Shown here: positions 1 through 9,007 of the stretch, piece after piece
Layout of the letters: the number at the start of each line of letters is the position of its first letter
Numbering within the stretch: the first letter of the stretch is position 1
Assembly (NCBI RefSeq): GCF_016918075.2
Contig: NZ_JAERPS020000001.1
Location: 1,178,001 to 1,242,000 of the forward strand
Source of the DNA: Rheinheimera maricola
Lineage (GTDB): Bacteria > Pseudomonadota > Gammaproteobacteria > Enterobacterales > Alteromonadaceae
DNA length: 64,000 bases
Direction of reading: 5' to 3'
The notes under the pieces: model-generated
What the model saw: only the letters and a program-made list of their open reading frames with translations
Told to the model about the DNA's origin: nothing
Databases searched by the model: none
Made by a program: the position numbers and the translations under genes

Positions 1-83
1 AAGCTGAAGACGATATTAAGCACAATGCTCAACACCAGAATAACCGCTAAGTTAGTGGCTAAAAATAATACGATTCTTTTCAT
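1..83 (-). CDS. htpX: HtpX membrane zinc metalloprotease, N-terminus only
   Basis: Only the first 27 codons lie in the window; the rest runs off the left edge. The reading MKRIVLFLATNLAVILVLSI is the first membrane helix typical of HtpX, the inner-membrane M48 protease that degrades misfolded membrane proteins alongside FtsH. The ATG is preceded by a GAGGG ribosome binding site about 8 bases upstream. The catalytic HExxH motif is outside the window, so identification rests on the N-terminus alone. Confidence 0.75.
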   Translation of the reverse strand, partial: MKRIVLFLATNLAVILVLSIVLNIVFS

Positions 84-238
84 ACTGCGAACCCTCAATT
101 GGCATACTGCACTTTACTATATGGGCTTAGAGCCCGTTTTCAACGCGTTTCGCTAACCAGCTACGGCGATAATTTGTAACTAAAGGTGTCTGTCGTCTGG
201 CTTTTCGCTACAATATGACCAACTTAACGGAGTAAAAC

Positions 239-946
239 ATGCAGTTATTACTATTAAGCAGCTCACGCGCCAACAACAGCGCCTATCTGGCACCTTATAT
301 CAACTGGATAACGCAGCATCTGCAAGGCGTGGACGAGTTGCTGTTTATTCCTTATGCCGGCATCAGCATTACCTATGACGACTACCTAGCCACAGTGCAG
401 CAAGCATTGGCACCACAGGGCATTACGGTACGCAGTATTCATCAGTTCAACGACGTCCGCCAGGCCGTGGCACAAGCACAGGCAATCGCGGTTGGCGGCG
501 GCAATACATTTCATCTGCTTTATCAGCTATATCAACACGATATAGTTCAACTTATTAAGAAACGCGTAACCGATGGCATCCCCTATATTGGGTGGAGTGC
601 TGGCTCAAATATTGCCGGGGCGACTATTCGCACTACCAATGATATGCCAATTATAGAGCCGCCTTCGTTTAACGCGCTTAACCTGTTACCGATACAGTTA
701 AATCCGCATTATACCGACTATAAACCCGATGGCTTTCACGGTGAAACCCGCGATATGCGCCTGGCAGAATTTATGCAACTAAATCCGGACACGCCGATTA
801 TTGCCCTGCCTGAGGGAAGCGCTTTGCGCATGCAGCATGGTGTTGTGCAGTATCTTGGTACATTATGCGGTTATTACTTTTGTCATGGCCAGAAGCAAAC
901 TATTGCTGCGAATACTGAATTTGATGCATCATTTGCGCCAATTTAA
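239..946 (+). CDS. pepE: Dipeptidase E (alpha-aspartyl dipeptidase)
   Basis: A 235-residue cytoplasmic serine peptidase of family S51, which cleaves Asp-Xaa dipeptides. The usual length is about 229-235. The nucleophile sits in GWSAGSN (Ser120), with Asp135 (TTNDMP) and His157 (NPHYTD) at the same numbers as the catalytic triad described for Salmonella PepE. The GGGNTFHLL motif of the family is at about 87-95. The ATG has a GGAG ribosome binding site. It diverges from htpX and is followed 14 bases later by the regulator at 961, so the two may be co-transcribed. Confidence 0.93.
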   Translation: MQLLLLSSSRANNSAYLAPYINWITQHLQGVDELLFIPYAGISITYDDYLATVQQALAPQGITVRSIHQFNDVRQAVAQAQAIAVGGGNTFHLLYQLYQHDIVQLIKKRVTDGIPYIGWSAGSNIAGATIRTTNDMPIIEPPSFNALNLLPIQLNPHYTDYKPDGFHGETRDMRLAEFMQLNPDTPIIALPEGSALRMQHGVVQYLGTLCGYYFCHGQKQTIAANTEFDASFAPI

Positions 947-960
947 TCAGGCCGAGTTGT

Positions 961-1842
961 ATGAATTATAAATTAGGGCCCTATGTGCTCGATCCGACAT
1001 CGTTGGTAATTTCCTGTCAGGGTCAAGCCGTACACTGTGACGATCGGATAGTGCTGTTGCTTAAACTATTAGCCGAACGCTACCCGGAACCCTGCGAAAC
1101 ACAATGTTTATTAACCGAGCTGTGGCCTAAACGTGTGGTAAGCATCAGCTCTCTGGCAAAACTAGTGTCAGACAGCCGGTTATTTTTCAAAAATATTGGC
1201 CTTGCCACGCCAATAATACAAACCGTTCATGGCCGGGGTTACCGCCTCACGCACGACATTGCACAAAACCTCAAACTCCAAAATGCGTATCAGCCACCAA
1301 CCGCAACAATAGGCGCGGCTCGGACTGACAAACGCCTGCGTTTTCGCTTTACTGTATTAGCGGTTGCCGCTATACCACTGTTGGCTATTTTGGCGATAGC
1401 AGCAAAAATGTTGCCTACCGACAGTGCAGTCCATTTAAAAATTGCTGAGCCGGACAATATCAGCGGACGCATACTGTGGGTCGATGACCATCCGGAAAAC
1501 AACAGCGCTGAAATTGCCTACTTTGAACAAAAGCAGTTTGCCGTTTATAAAGTGACATCCAGTAAAGATGCGCTGGCGTTACTGAGCATGTATCAGTATC
1601 AGGTAATTATTTCCGATATGGGCCGTAACGCTAATCCGGTTGCCGGTTTGCATCTGGCGGAACTAATACGCGCCAAAGACATTAACACGCCATACATTAT
1701 TTACACCATAATGCCATCAGCCGGACAAAAAAATACCGCGGCGTCTTATGGTGCCAATGCTGTGGTAGTAGATAAAGACGTCCTCTATAGCACCGTGCAT
1801 CACTTTATAAACCATCAGCAAGTAGCTGATAACAGCCACTAA
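961..1842 (+). CDS. Winged-helix regulator with one membrane helix and a C-terminal receiver-like domain
   Basis: 293 residues in three parts. Residues 1-100 are an OmpR/CadC-type winged helix ending in the recognition-helix and wing motif QTVHGRGYRL. A basic patch (RTDKRLRFRF, 121-130) precedes a single hydrophobic helix at about 131-150. Residues 170-285 look like a receiver domain: acidic pair Asp175-Asp176 in ILWVDDHPEN, phospho-acceptor-like Asp219 in IISDMGR, Thr249 and Lys272. By the positive-inside rule the wing is cytoplasmic, which would place the receiver-like domain in the periplasm, where no phosphodonor is known. ToxR/CadC relatives normally carry an unrelated sensor there. The target is unknown; phased repeats just downstream (1875-1920) are a candidate. 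The gene may alternatively have a re-entrant helix that keeps both domains inside. Confidence 0.75.
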   Translation: MNYKLGPYVLDPTSLVISCQGQAVHCDDRIVLLLKLLAERYPEPCETQCLLTELWPKRVVSISSLAKLVSDSRLFFKNIGLATPIIQTVHGRGYRLTHDIAQNLKLQNAYQPPTATIGAARTDKRLRFRFTVLAVAAIPLLAILAIAAKMLPTDSAVHLKIAEPDNISGRILWVDDHPENNSAEIAYFEQKQFAVYKVTSSKDALALLSMYQYQVIISDMGRNANPVAGLHLAELIRAKDINTPYIIYTIMPSAGQKNTAASYGANAVVVDKDVLYSTVHHFINHQQVADNSH

Positions 1843-1874
1843 GCTTGCAACCATCTACAAATATCTTACTAACT

Positions 1875-1920
1875 TTCAATGACTTCATAAATTTTCATAA
1901 CTCTTCAATGATATTCGTCA
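1875..1920 (+). promoter_or_regulatory. Five phased TTCAW/TTCGT direct repeats
   Basis: TTCAATGA (1875), TTCATAA (1884), TTCATAA (1894), TTCAATG (1904) and TTCGTCA (1914) recur at 9-10 base intervals, one per helical turn, upstream of the lipoprotein gene at 1993. OmpR/PhoB-type winged helices bind such tandem repeats, and a protein with that domain is encoded immediately upstream. The repeats resemble a Pho box but the period is 10 rather than 11. Function is inferred. Confidence 0.5.
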
Positions 1921-1992
1921 CCTAGCGCTATTAAGCTGACATCAGTTGCTTATGCTGCCGGTTGGTTTAGGCATGGTTATGTATCAGGAGTT

Positions 1993-3450
1993 ATGATGAA
2001 ACAAAATTTTATAAAAGCAATGTCAGGCATTATTGCCACTGTGCTAATCAGCGGATGTGGTGGTGGCAGTGAAACAACAGACACAGGTACGGGTAATCCT
2101 AACCCACCCGTCACTCCGCCACCTGTTGTCAGCTTGGTTGTGCCAGAGCAGGTACTTAACTCTTTGATTATTGACGCAGACGGCGACGGCGACAACGACC
2201 TGGTGTTATCTGCCTATGCCGGGAACGGTTTTGCCGCCTCGCAGTTACTAATCAATGATGGTAGCGGTAAATTTGCCAATAAAAATAATGCATTGCCAGC
2301 TTATCCAGCACCAGCAGAGTCTGTTATTTATCATGCCAAAATTGATGCTAATGGTGACAACGTCGATGATATCGTTGCCTTGCTGTTAATCGGGCTTTAT
2401 GAACAAACCCGTTTACAACTTTATCTTGGTTCAACCAGTGGAAACTATACCGCTGCAGACACGATCAGCGATGCCAATTTGAATGGCTGGGGCGAAATAC
2501 ACGTAGCGGATTTCGATAATGATGGCAAAGAAGATTTTCTGCTGGCACATAATTCTAATGGCAGTCAGTGTGATACACAGCTATATGACAGCAATTGCTG
2601 GGGTGGACGCATTTACCTGAATAACGGTAGTGGTAGCTTTGCTCCGGCGAGCATCACGCTGTCAGATCCAGTCCTGGCCAGTCAAACTGTACACCCCACA
2701 CTCAGAGCTGTTGACTTGTATCCTCCAGTATTTTCTATCAATGAATTTCAACCTTATGTTGCAACCTGGAACCTGCTCACTGCTGACATTGACGGAGATG
2801 ATCTGGTTGATGTCGTGCAACCCACTTTTGGTGAGCGTAAAGTGCCCTCTTATATCAACCAAAGTACACCCGGCAACCTGAACTTTGAACTGCGTTATTC
2901 TGACACTAATCAGAACAGTAATAGTGGTGCCCTGCTCGATGTGAATCGTGATGGCTTTGCCGATTTTGTCGCGTCATCTGCAATATATTCCGGTGGTGAT
3001 TCGGATGCTGAAACGGTCGCTATCTTTGTTCACCTGAACAACGGTATCGGTGAGTTTTCCCGCCATCGCGAAGATATGTTTGCCGGTGACGCACCACGAT
3101 TGCAGCATGGTCGGGAGTGGTTAGTCGCTGACTACAATAATGATGGCTTTGACGATTTATTTATTGCCGATCATGGTCGTGACTTTGCACCATTTCCGGG
3201 ATATACCAATACGCTGTTAATCAACACTGCTAACGGTTTACAAAACACTACAGCTACAGCTTTAAGTGCTGTTAAAAGTTATTCTCACGGCGCTACCGTC
3301 GGCGATGTTAATGGAGACGGCATCGCCGATCTCTATATAAACAATGATCAGCGTCTTGAAAGTACCCATGCTCAGGCAGCTAAAAAAGAGCCGCGGCTAT
3401 GGCTTAATAATGGCGATGGTAAATTTACTGCGTCAAATCAGGATTTATAG
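1993..3450 (+). CDS. FG-GAP/VCBS-repeat lipoprotein
   Basis: 485 residues beginning with a lipoprotein signal peptide; the lipobox is LISGC at about residues 18-22, followed by a Gly/Pro-rich linker, so the mature protein is lipid-anchored. At least seven Ca-binding-type loops of the form DxDxDGxxD are visible (for example DADGDGDNDLV, DFDNDGKEDFL, DVNGDGIADLY), the mark of FG-GAP/VCBS beta-propeller repeats used in extracellular binding or adhesion. No catalytic domain is apparent. The ribosome binding site CAGGAG fits either of two adjacent ATGs (1993 or 1996). A related secreted propeller lies at 51649-53094. The ligand is unknown. Confidence 0.8.
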   Translation: MMKQNFIKAMSGIIATVLISGCGGGSETTDTGTGNPNPPVTPPPVVSLVVPEQVLNSLIIDADGDGDNDLVLSAYAGNGFAASQLLINDGSGKFANKNNALPAYPAPAESVIYHAKIDANGDNVDDIVALLLIGLYEQTRLQLYLGSTSGNYTAADTISDANLNGWGEIHVADFDNDGKEDFLLAHNSNGSQCDTQLYDSNCWGGRIYLNNGSGSFAPASITLSDPVLASQTVHPTLRAVDLYPPVFSINEFQPYVATWNLLTADIDGDDLVDVVQPTFGERKVPSYINQSTPGNLNFELRYSDTNQNSNSGALLDVNRDGFADFVASSAIYSGGDSDAETVAIFVHLNNGIGEFSRHREDMFAGDAPRLQHGREWLVADYNNDGFDDLFIADHGRDFAPFPGYTNTLLINTANGLQNTTATALSAVKSYSHGATVGDVNGDGIADLYINNDQRLESTHAQAAKKEPRLWLNNGDGKFTASNQDL

Positions 3451-3462
3451 TTGTAAACTCTG

Positions 3463-3485
3463 GAAAAAATTTGGCAGCCGGCTGC
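3463..3485 (-). terminator. Probable rho-independent terminator of bioBFCD
   Basis: On the minus strand the palindrome GCAGCCGGCTGC just after the bioD stop is followed by CAAATTTTTT. The stem is only four pairs with a four-base loop, so it is a weak terminator, but its position between convergent genes is right. Confidence 0.5.
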
Positions 3486-3486
3486 A

Positions 3487-4173
3487 TTAACTCAGCTGTG
3501 CTGCCAAGCTTTGCGCCAATTGCACTGCGAGTTCATTTAGTCTGTTTTGCTCTGGCGCAAAAGGTACCACCCCCAAGCAAGGTGCGGTAATTCGTTGGCG
3601 TAAATCGGCAATATTCTGCTCAAGTAAAGCCATTTCCGGGTCAATGCAGTTGGCCACCCAGCCTAGCAGCTTGCAGCCACTGCGCTCAATTTCGCGCACC
3701 GTTAACATGGCATGGTTTAAACAGCCGAGTTTCATACCTACCACCAGCAGCACCGGCAAGTTATGTTCAGCTACCCAGTCTGCCAGACAACGTTTGTCAT
3801 CTATAGGCAATAACCAACCACCGGCACCTTCAATCAGCAGTCGCTCTGCATCCAGGCTTTGCCAGTTTGCCAGTGCGTTATTCAAAACCTTTTCGTCGAT
3901 GTGTCTTTTTTCGTTGAAGGCGGCCAGATGTGGCGCTACCGGCGCCTGATAACAGATTGGGTTTATCTGTACATAGGGTAACGCGATACCAGAATACTGC
4001 TGCAACAGTAACGCGTCACTATTTTGCCCCTGCTTATCAGCCCCTGCCGCAAGTGGCTTTACACCCAATGCAGGGATATTTAGTCTGCTAAACCCTTGCA
4101 ACAGCAAACTGCTGATAAAAGTCTTGCCGGCATCCGTGTCGGTGGCCGTTATAAACACTGAGTTAACTGCCAT
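3487..4173 (-). CDS. bioD: Dethiobiotin synthetase
   Basis: 228 residues. It closes the ureido ring of dethiobiotin from 7,8-diaminopelargonate, CO2 and ATP, the penultimate step of biotin synthesis. The P-loop is ITATDTDAGKTF near the N-terminus, and the conserved EGAGGWLLP motif lies at about 115-123. It is the last gene of bioBFCD and overlaps the end of bioC by 11 bases, which suggests translational coupling. A GGAG ribosome binding site lies inside bioC. Length matches the family (about 225). Confidence 0.95.
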   Translation of the reverse strand: MAVNSVFITATDTDAGKTFISSLLLQGFSRLNIPALGVKPLAAGADKQGQNSDALLLQQYSGIALPYVQINPICYQAPVAPHLAAFNEKRHIDEKVLNNALANWQSLDAERLLIEGAGGWLLPIDDKRCLADWVAEHNLPVLLVVGMKLGCLNHAMLTVREIERSGCKLLGWVANCIDPEMALLEQNIADLRQRITAPCLGVVPFAPEQNRLNELAVQLAQSLAAQLS

Positions 4174-4966
4174 GTTTCACTCCGCTTATCATCAACGCCT
4201 GATAACTGGCCGGCAGTCCCAGCATAGTGCGGTGTATCTCATAGGCTCGTGCCAGTTGTTGCCAGTACCCCTTGCCGGTTAAACCACTGCGCCGCCCAGC
4301 AACCTGATTGGCGCCCAACAGTTTTAGCTCGCGGGCTAACGTTTGTACGTCGGGGTAATACAGCGGATAACGGCGCTGTTCAAACTGCCAGTTGACGCCT
4401 GCAGTGGCAAAAGCTGCCTGCTTTATGCTATCAACGGCTAAAAACCGGCTGACATGCGGATAACTGTCTAAACCAGCAAATGCCTGGGCCAATTCGGCCA
4501 ACGTGCCCTCTACCAGCGTGGTAATAACAACTTTACCACCGGGCGTAAGCACCCGGCTTACTTCGGCAAAAACCGCGGCTGGCTTGGCACACCACTGCAG
4601 CATCAGGCTGGAAAATACCGTATCCACGCTATTATCTGCCAGCGGCAACTGCTGCGCATCGGCTTGTAGGTAGGTTTTTGCCAGTGCTGCCTGCGCCGCC
4701 TTTGCCAGCATACCGGCACTTAAATCAACCGCGGTAAAGGTGTTACAGTAATCGGTTAAACGCGGATGAAGCCAACCCGGACCGCAGCCCAGGTCAAGCA
4801 AATGCCCGCGTGGCTCTTTTGCTAGCATAGCTAATGCATCCAGCGCTACTTGTTGTTGTAAACGGGCCCCCTGCATATAGCTTTGTGAGGCCGCGCTAAA
4901 ACTTTTGGCCACTTGCTGGCCAAAGCCGCTGGCACTGTATAACCTGTCTTGCATTACAGCACTCAT
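4163..4966 (-). CDS. bioC: Malonyl-ACP O-methyltransferase BioC
   Basis: 267 residues. A SAM-dependent methyltransferase that methylates malonyl-ACP so that it can be elongated by the fatty acid pathway to pimeloyl-ACP. SAM motif I is LLDLGCGPGW at about 56-65, followed by the acidic residue in TAVDLSAGM and DNSVDTVFSSLMLQW. Its ATG overlaps the bioF stop as ATGA. The matching esterase gene bioH is not in this operon, as in E. coli, so pimeloyl-ACP methyl ester cleavage must be encoded elsewhere. Confidence 0.95.
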   Translation of the reverse strand: MSAVMQDRLYSASGFGQQVAKSFSAASQSYMQGARLQQQVALDALAMLAKEPRGHLLDLGCGPGWLHPRLTDYCNTFTAVDLSAGMLAKAAQAALAKTYLQADAQQLPLADNSVDTVFSSLMLQWCAKPAAVFAEVSRVLTPGGKVVITTLVEGTLAELAQAFAGLDSYPHVSRFLAVDSIKQAAFATAGVNWQFEQRRYPLYYPDVQTLARELKLLGANQVAGRRSGLTGKGYWQQLARAYEIHRTMLGLPASYQALMISGVKHGS

Positions 4967-6114
4967 ATTAACTGCCTTAACTGCTGTACTAATTGTTGAA
5001 TATCCTGCTCAGTATGATGTGCACTCAGCGTGATACGTAATCTTGCACTGCCTTGTGGTACTGTTGGTGGTCGGATAGCACTAAGCCAAATGCCGGTGTG
5101 CTTTAATGCCTGGCTGACACTAAGCGCCCGCTCGCTGCTGCCCAGCACCACTGCCTGAATGGCACTTTGGGAGTCAAGCTGCGGTAAATCACTGGCCAGA
5201 TTGCGAAACAGCGTAATATTGCTATGCAATTTGTCACGACGCCAATCTTCCTTGCGGCACAGCTCAATGCTTTTTAGTACAGCCGCACAAAGCGCCGGCG
5301 GCAATGCCGTGCTGTAAATATAATGCCGGCCAAATTGCTCGATGTAATCAATAACGGTTTTACTACCCGCGATAAAGGCTCCGCCAACACCAAGCGCTTT
5401 ACCAAAGTTAGCCATAGTACAAAAAACATCTGCCTGCTTAATACCCTGTGCAGTGGCTGTGCCCATACCTTCTGGCCCCGACACGCCCAAACCATGGGCA
5501 TCGTCCAGCAGCAAGGGCGCATTAAACTGCTGGCACAGTGTCAGCATAACCGCCAGATCCGGGCTGTCACCATCCATACTGAACACACCTTCGGTGACGA
5601 CCATAGGGCGCTGAACCTGGCTCAGCAAAGCTTCTAGTGCGGCCACATCGTTATGTACAAAGCGCTTAAGATTCGCATCACTGTGCAAAGCAGCATCAAT
5701 TAACGATGCATGGCTTAGTTTATCCAATAACAGGGTGTCGGCTTTGTCGCTCAGCGTTAGCAACATCGCCTGATTAGCGGCAAAACCGGACGAAAACAGC
5801 AGTACCCGCTCGAAACCCAGCCAATCACATAAACTATCACTAAGCTGCTGATGCACGCCATGCTGGCCGGTGACCAGCGGTGAACCCGTGCTACCAGCGC
5901 CATAATGCCGGGCGCCGTCGGCAAATGCCTGCAGCACCTGGGGCTCGGTGGCCAGGCCTAAATAATCATTGCCGGAAAAATTGATATATCCTTTTCCGGC
6001 AATGATTAACTGGCGGCCATTGTAGCGCTCAAGCGTAACCGGAGTGCGCAGCAGTTGCTGTGTCGCGCGCTCGTCGAGCGCCCGTTGCAGCCGGGCAACT
6101 CTGTCGGCATACAT
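4963..6114 (-). CDS. bioF: 8-amino-7-oxononanoate synthase
   Basis: 383 residues, a PLP enzyme that condenses pimeloyl-ACP with L-alanine. Family motifs visible are FSGNDYLGLA, the glycine-rich GAGSTGSPLVTG, LLDDAHGLG (Asp binding the PLP ring nitrogen) and NFGKALGVGG, which contains the PLP lysine. The start lies two bases after the bioB stop; the proteins are tightly coupled in one operon. Length is the usual 380-390. Confidence 0.95.
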   Translation of the reverse strand: MYADRVARLQRALDERATQQLLRTPVTLERYNGRQLIIAGKGYINFSGNDYLGLATEPQVLQAFADGARHYGAGSTGSPLVTGQHGVHQQLSDSLCDWLGFERVLLFSSGFAANQAMLLTLSDKADTLLLDKLSHASLIDAALHSDANLKRFVHNDVAALEALLSQVQRPMVVTEGVFSMDGDSPDLAVMLTLCQQFNAPLLLDDAHGLGVSGPEGMGTATAQGIKQADVFCTMANFGKALGVGGAFIAGSKTVIDYIEQFGRHYIYSTALPPALCAAVLKSIELCRKEDWRRDKLHSNITLFRNLASDLPQLDSQSAIQAVVLGSSERALSVSQALKHTGIWLSAIRPPTVPQGSARLRITLSAHHTEQDIQQLVQQLRQLI

Positions 6115-6116
6115 GC

Positions 6117-7157
6117 TTACTGTGCCGCGTGAAACAGTGGCGGGTTAGCCTGTTCTTTTATCGCATCAGCCAACGCCAACGTGTGGGCTTCATCCGATAC
6201 ATCATGGCGCTGCTCTGGCTTAATGCCCAGCTTAGCAAACAGTTGCATGTCGGCGTCAGCTTCAGGGTTATCTGTGGTAAGCAGTTTATCGCCATAGAAA
6301 ATTGAATTGGCGCCTGCAAAGAAACACAGTGCCTGCATCTGTTCATTCATACGTGAACGCCCCGCAGATAAACGTACATGGCTTTGCGGCAACATAATTC
6401 GCGCAACAGCAATAGTACGGATAAATTCAAAAGCATCTAAGTCATCGACATTTTCCAGTGGCGTACCCGCCACTTTTACCAGCATGTTAATAGGTACACT
6501 TTCTGGGTGTACCGGTAGGTTGGCTAACTGCATTAACAACGCAGAGCGGTCATTGGCACTCTCGCCCATACCCAAAATGCCGCCGCAACAGACTTTCATG
6601 CCTGCATCACGCACATGGCTTAACGTATCTAAGCGGTCTTGATAAGTACGGGTTGTTATAATTTCACCATAAAACTCCGGCGAAGTGTCCAAATTATGAT
6701 TGTAGTAATCTAACCCTGCGCCAGCTAATGTTGTGGCCTGCTCACCCGTTAGCATGCCCAATGTCATACAGGTTTCTAATCCCATCGCTTTTACGCCCTG
6801 AACCATTTCAATAATGTAAGGCATGTCGCGCTGTTTAGGGTTAGTCCAGGCGGCGCCCATACAAAACCGGCTAGCGCCCTTCTCTTTAGCCGCCTGGGCC
6901 TGGGTTAATACTTTTTCGACTTCCAGCAGACGTTCACGCTCGAGGCCAGTATTATAGTGGCCGCTTTGCGGGCAATATTTACAGTCTTCTGCACAGGCTC
7001 CGGTTTTGATCGACAGTAAGGTACTAACCTGCACTTCATTCGGTTTAAAATGCTGGCGATGTATGGTTTGTGCCTGAAACAATAAATCGTTAAATGGCAG
7101 TGCGTAAAGCGCATTTACTTGCGTCAGTGTCCAGTCATGTCGAACGTCGGCCTGCAT
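6117..7157 (-). CDS. bioB: Biotin synthase
   Basis: 346 residues, a radical-SAM enzyme that inserts sulfur into dethiobiotin. The cluster motif [10 protein letters not shown] (CxxxCxxC) binds the SAM-cleaving 4Fe-4S cluster; further conserved cysteines in FCMGAAW, ETCMTLG and VCCGGILG and an arginine in RLSAGR serve the sacrificial 2Fe-2S cluster. It is the first gene of bioBFCD, and the ATG has a CAGGGA ribosome binding site. A TTGACA-N16-TAGACT promoter lies upstream at 7201-7226, overlapping the candidate BirA operator. Confidence 0.97.
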   Translation of the reverse strand: MQADVRHDWTLTQVNALYALPFNDLLFQAQTIHRQHFKPNEVQVSTLLSIKTGACAEDCKYCPQSGHYNTGLERERLLEVEKVLTQAQAAKEKGASRFCMGAAWTNPKQRDMPYIIEMVQGVKAMGLETCMTLGMLTGEQATTLAGAGLDYYNHNLDTSPEFYGEIITTRTYQDRLDTLSHVRDAGMKVCCGGILGMGESANDRSALLMQLANLPVHPESVPINMLVKVAGTPLENVDDLDAFEFIRTIAVARIMLPQSHVRLSAGRSRMNEQMQALCFFAGANSIFYGDKLLTTDNPEADADMQLFAKLGIKPEQRHDVSDEAHTLALADAIKEQANPPLFHAAQ

Positions 7158-7199
7158 AAATATCCCTGATAAAATTGAGCTTAGAATAATTTTCAGCTA

Positions 7200-7226
7200 G
7201 TCTAACCGCCACCTTTACGTTGTCAA
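7200..7226 (-). promoter_or_regulatory. Sigma-70 promoter for bioBFCD
   Basis: On the minus strand a perfect -35 TTGACA (complement of 7221-7226) is followed after 16 bases by TAGACT as -10, about 45 bases before the bioB start codon. The -35 lies within the candidate BirA operator, which would fit repression by biotinoyl-AMP-bound BirA. Confidence 0.6.
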
Positions 7227-7252
7227 CGCCGACCAGACTTAAAGCTTTACTG
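7220..7252 (+). promoter_or_regulatory. Candidate BirA (biotin repressor) operator
   Basis: TTGTCAACG, 15 bases, then GCTTTACTG. The left half matches the E. coli half-site TTGTAAACC at 7 of 9 positions and the right half matches GGTTTACAA at 6 of 9, with spacing one base shorter than E. coli. It lies between divergent bioB and bioA exactly where the E. coli operator sits. Moderate support only; birA itself is not in the window. Confidence 0.4.
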
Positions 7253-7263
7253 CAGGTTAAATA

Positions 7264-8535
7264 ATGAGCATAAATTTAGCATTCGATCGGACTCATATCT
7301 GGCACCCTTATACGTCGATGCAAAATCCGCTGCCAGTTTATCCTGTTGTAGCGGCCGAGGGCTGCGAGCTGATACTGGAGAATGGTCAGCGGCTAATCGA
7401 CGGAACGGCGTCTTGGTGGTCTGCGGTACATGGTTATAATCATCCGCAATTGAACGAGGCCGTTACCACACAGCTGAGTAAAATGGCGCATGTGATGTTT
7501 GGCGGATTAACCCACCAGCCGGTGGTGCAATTGTGTCAGCAATTATTGGCAATGGTGCCACCTAATTTAACCAAAGTATTTTTAGCCGACAGTGGATCAA
7601 TTGCAGTTGAAGTAGCTATTAAAATGGCGTTGCAGTATTGGCAAGCCAGCGCAACCCCGCAAAAACAGCAGTTGATTAGCCTGCGCAAGGGCTACCATGG
7701 TGATACCTTTGCCGCTATGGCGGTATGTGATCCAGTTGATGGTATGCACGACATTTTCGCGGCCATGCTGCCACAACACTACTTTTTACCAGCGCCACAA
7801 AGTGGGTTTGCAGCTGACTTCAATCCAGACGATATAGCCCCGCTTGAACAGCTGTTGGCCAAACACCATACTGAAATTGCCGCCTTGATCCTCGAGCCCA
7901 TAGTACAAGGTTACGGCGGTATGCGTTTTTATCATCCTGAATATTTGCGCCAGGCCAGCGCCCTTTGCAAGCAATACCAGGTACTGCTAATTGCCGATGA
8001 AATTGCTACCGGCTTTGGCCGCAGCGGTAAGTTGTTTGCCTGTGAGCATGCCGCTATTCAACCCGATATTATGTGCGTAGGCAAAGCCCTCAGTGGCGGT
8101 TATATAACCCTGGCCGCCACACTGTGTAGCGATGAAGTTGCACGGGGTATTAGCGCAAGTTCGGCCGGTGGCTTAATGCACGGCCCTACGTTTATGGCCA
8201 ACCCTTTAGCTTGTGCCGTGGCAAGTGCTAGCTTAACGCTTATTGCCCAAGGACACTGGCAGCAGCAAGTGGCTAACATAGCAAGCCAACTTAGCATCGA
8301 GTTAGCAGCCTGCCGGCAATCGGAGTTGGTAAAAGATGTACGGGTGCTCGGCGCCATCGGCGTGCTGGAAATGCATAACAAGGTAGATGTAGCGGCGTTG
8401 CAGCAACGTTTTGTCGAGATGGGCGTGTGGATCCGGCCCTTTAATAATCTAATTTACATTATGCCGCCCTTTATTATTCAGCCAGAGCAGTTGAGTAAGC
8501 TCACCGCTGCCATGCGCAGTGTAACCGGCGTTTAA
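7264..8535 (+). CDS. bioA: Adenosylmethionine-8-amino-7-oxononanoate aminotransferase
   Basis: 423 residues, a class III PLP aminotransferase that uses SAM as amino donor to make 7,8-diaminopelargonate. The N-terminal HIWHPYTSM motif, [13 protein letters not shown], the aspartate in [12 protein letters not shown] and the PLP lysine in [10 protein letters not shown] are all typical of BioA. It is divergent from bioB across about 106 bases, the same arrangement as in E. coli. Its 3' end overlaps the convergent gene at 8532 by four bases. Confidence 0.96.
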   Translation: MSINLAFDRTHIWHPYTSMQNPLPVYPVVAAEGCELILENGQRLIDGTASWWSAVHGYNHPQLNEAVTTQLSKMAHVMFGGLTHQPVVQLCQQLLAMVPPNLTKVFLADSGSIAVEVAIKMALQYWQASATPQKQQLISLRKGYHGDTFAAMAVCDPVDGMHDIFAAMLPQHYFLPAPQSGFAADFNPDDIAPLEQLLAKHHTEIAALILEPIVQGYGGMRFYHPEYLRQASALCKQYQVLLIADEIATGFGRSGKLFACEHAAIQPDIMCVGKALSGGYITLAATLCSDEVARGISASSAGGLMHGPTFMANPLACAVASASLTLIAQGHWQQQVANIASQLSIELAACRQSELVKDVRVLGAIGVLEMHNKVDVAALQQRFVEMGVWIRPFNNLIYIMPPFIIQPEQLSKLTAAMRSVTGV

Positions 8536-8903
8536 ATTTGTAAGTATAAATAAAGCAACAAACCAATACTGGTTAGCAATAGCAAGATAATATTAAGATG
8601 TAGATGGTCGCCCCGCCGGCGCAGCCGCAGGCGGTTTAGTGCAATACTCATCGCGCTTACCACCACCACTACCCATAGCAAATACTGCAGATAAACCGTT
8701 AAGATTGGGTGCCAGTCGGTGCGTATCTCAATGCCCCAATAACGCACTAATCCGGTGTCTAACTCAGGGCTGGCGTAATGCGCTACGACCAGCCCGGCAA
8801 TAAATACCAACCAGCCAGCAATTGCCAACCAGCTAAAAGCCCGGCACAAAAAATCCGGTCCCTGGCGGCGCTCATATTTTTCCGGTTTTTGCGACTCAGT
8901 CAT
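8532..8903 (-). CDS. Small membrane protein of unknown function
   Basis: 123 residues from the ATG at 8903, chosen because AGGA lies about 11 bases upstream; a longer reading from 8945 lacks such support. The N-terminus is charged ([10 protein letters not shown]), followed by three hydrophobic segments at about 22-42, 72-92 and 103-122 with a basic cluster (RLRLRRRG) before the last. I do not recognise the family. It is encoded convergent to bioA and divergent from asnS. Confidence 0.6.
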   Translation of the reverse strand: MTESQKPEKYERRQGPDFLCRAFSWLAIAGWLVFIAGLVVAHYASPELDTGLVRYWGIEIRTDWHPILTVYLQYLLWVVVVVSAMSIALNRLRLRRRGDHLHLNIILLLLTSIGLLLYLYLQI

Positions 8904-9007
8904 CAATTTAATTGTCCTGCCAATTTTTTCTTGTGTTGTGCGCATGGCTCAGTATCATTACAGCCTTTACGCAGTTGTCTAAGTTTACACCCTCTGGAGT
9001 TTGTTGC

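Noticed and set aside
1875-1920. Classical Pho box
   Set aside because: The repeats resemble CTGTCAT units but lack the CTG and have a period of 10 instead of 11, so PhoB control is not claimed.
8912-9007. N-terminal extension of AsnS
   Set aside because: The 32 extra residues are hydrophobic and cysteine-rich, absent from the family, and the ATG at 9008 has its own ribosome binding site.
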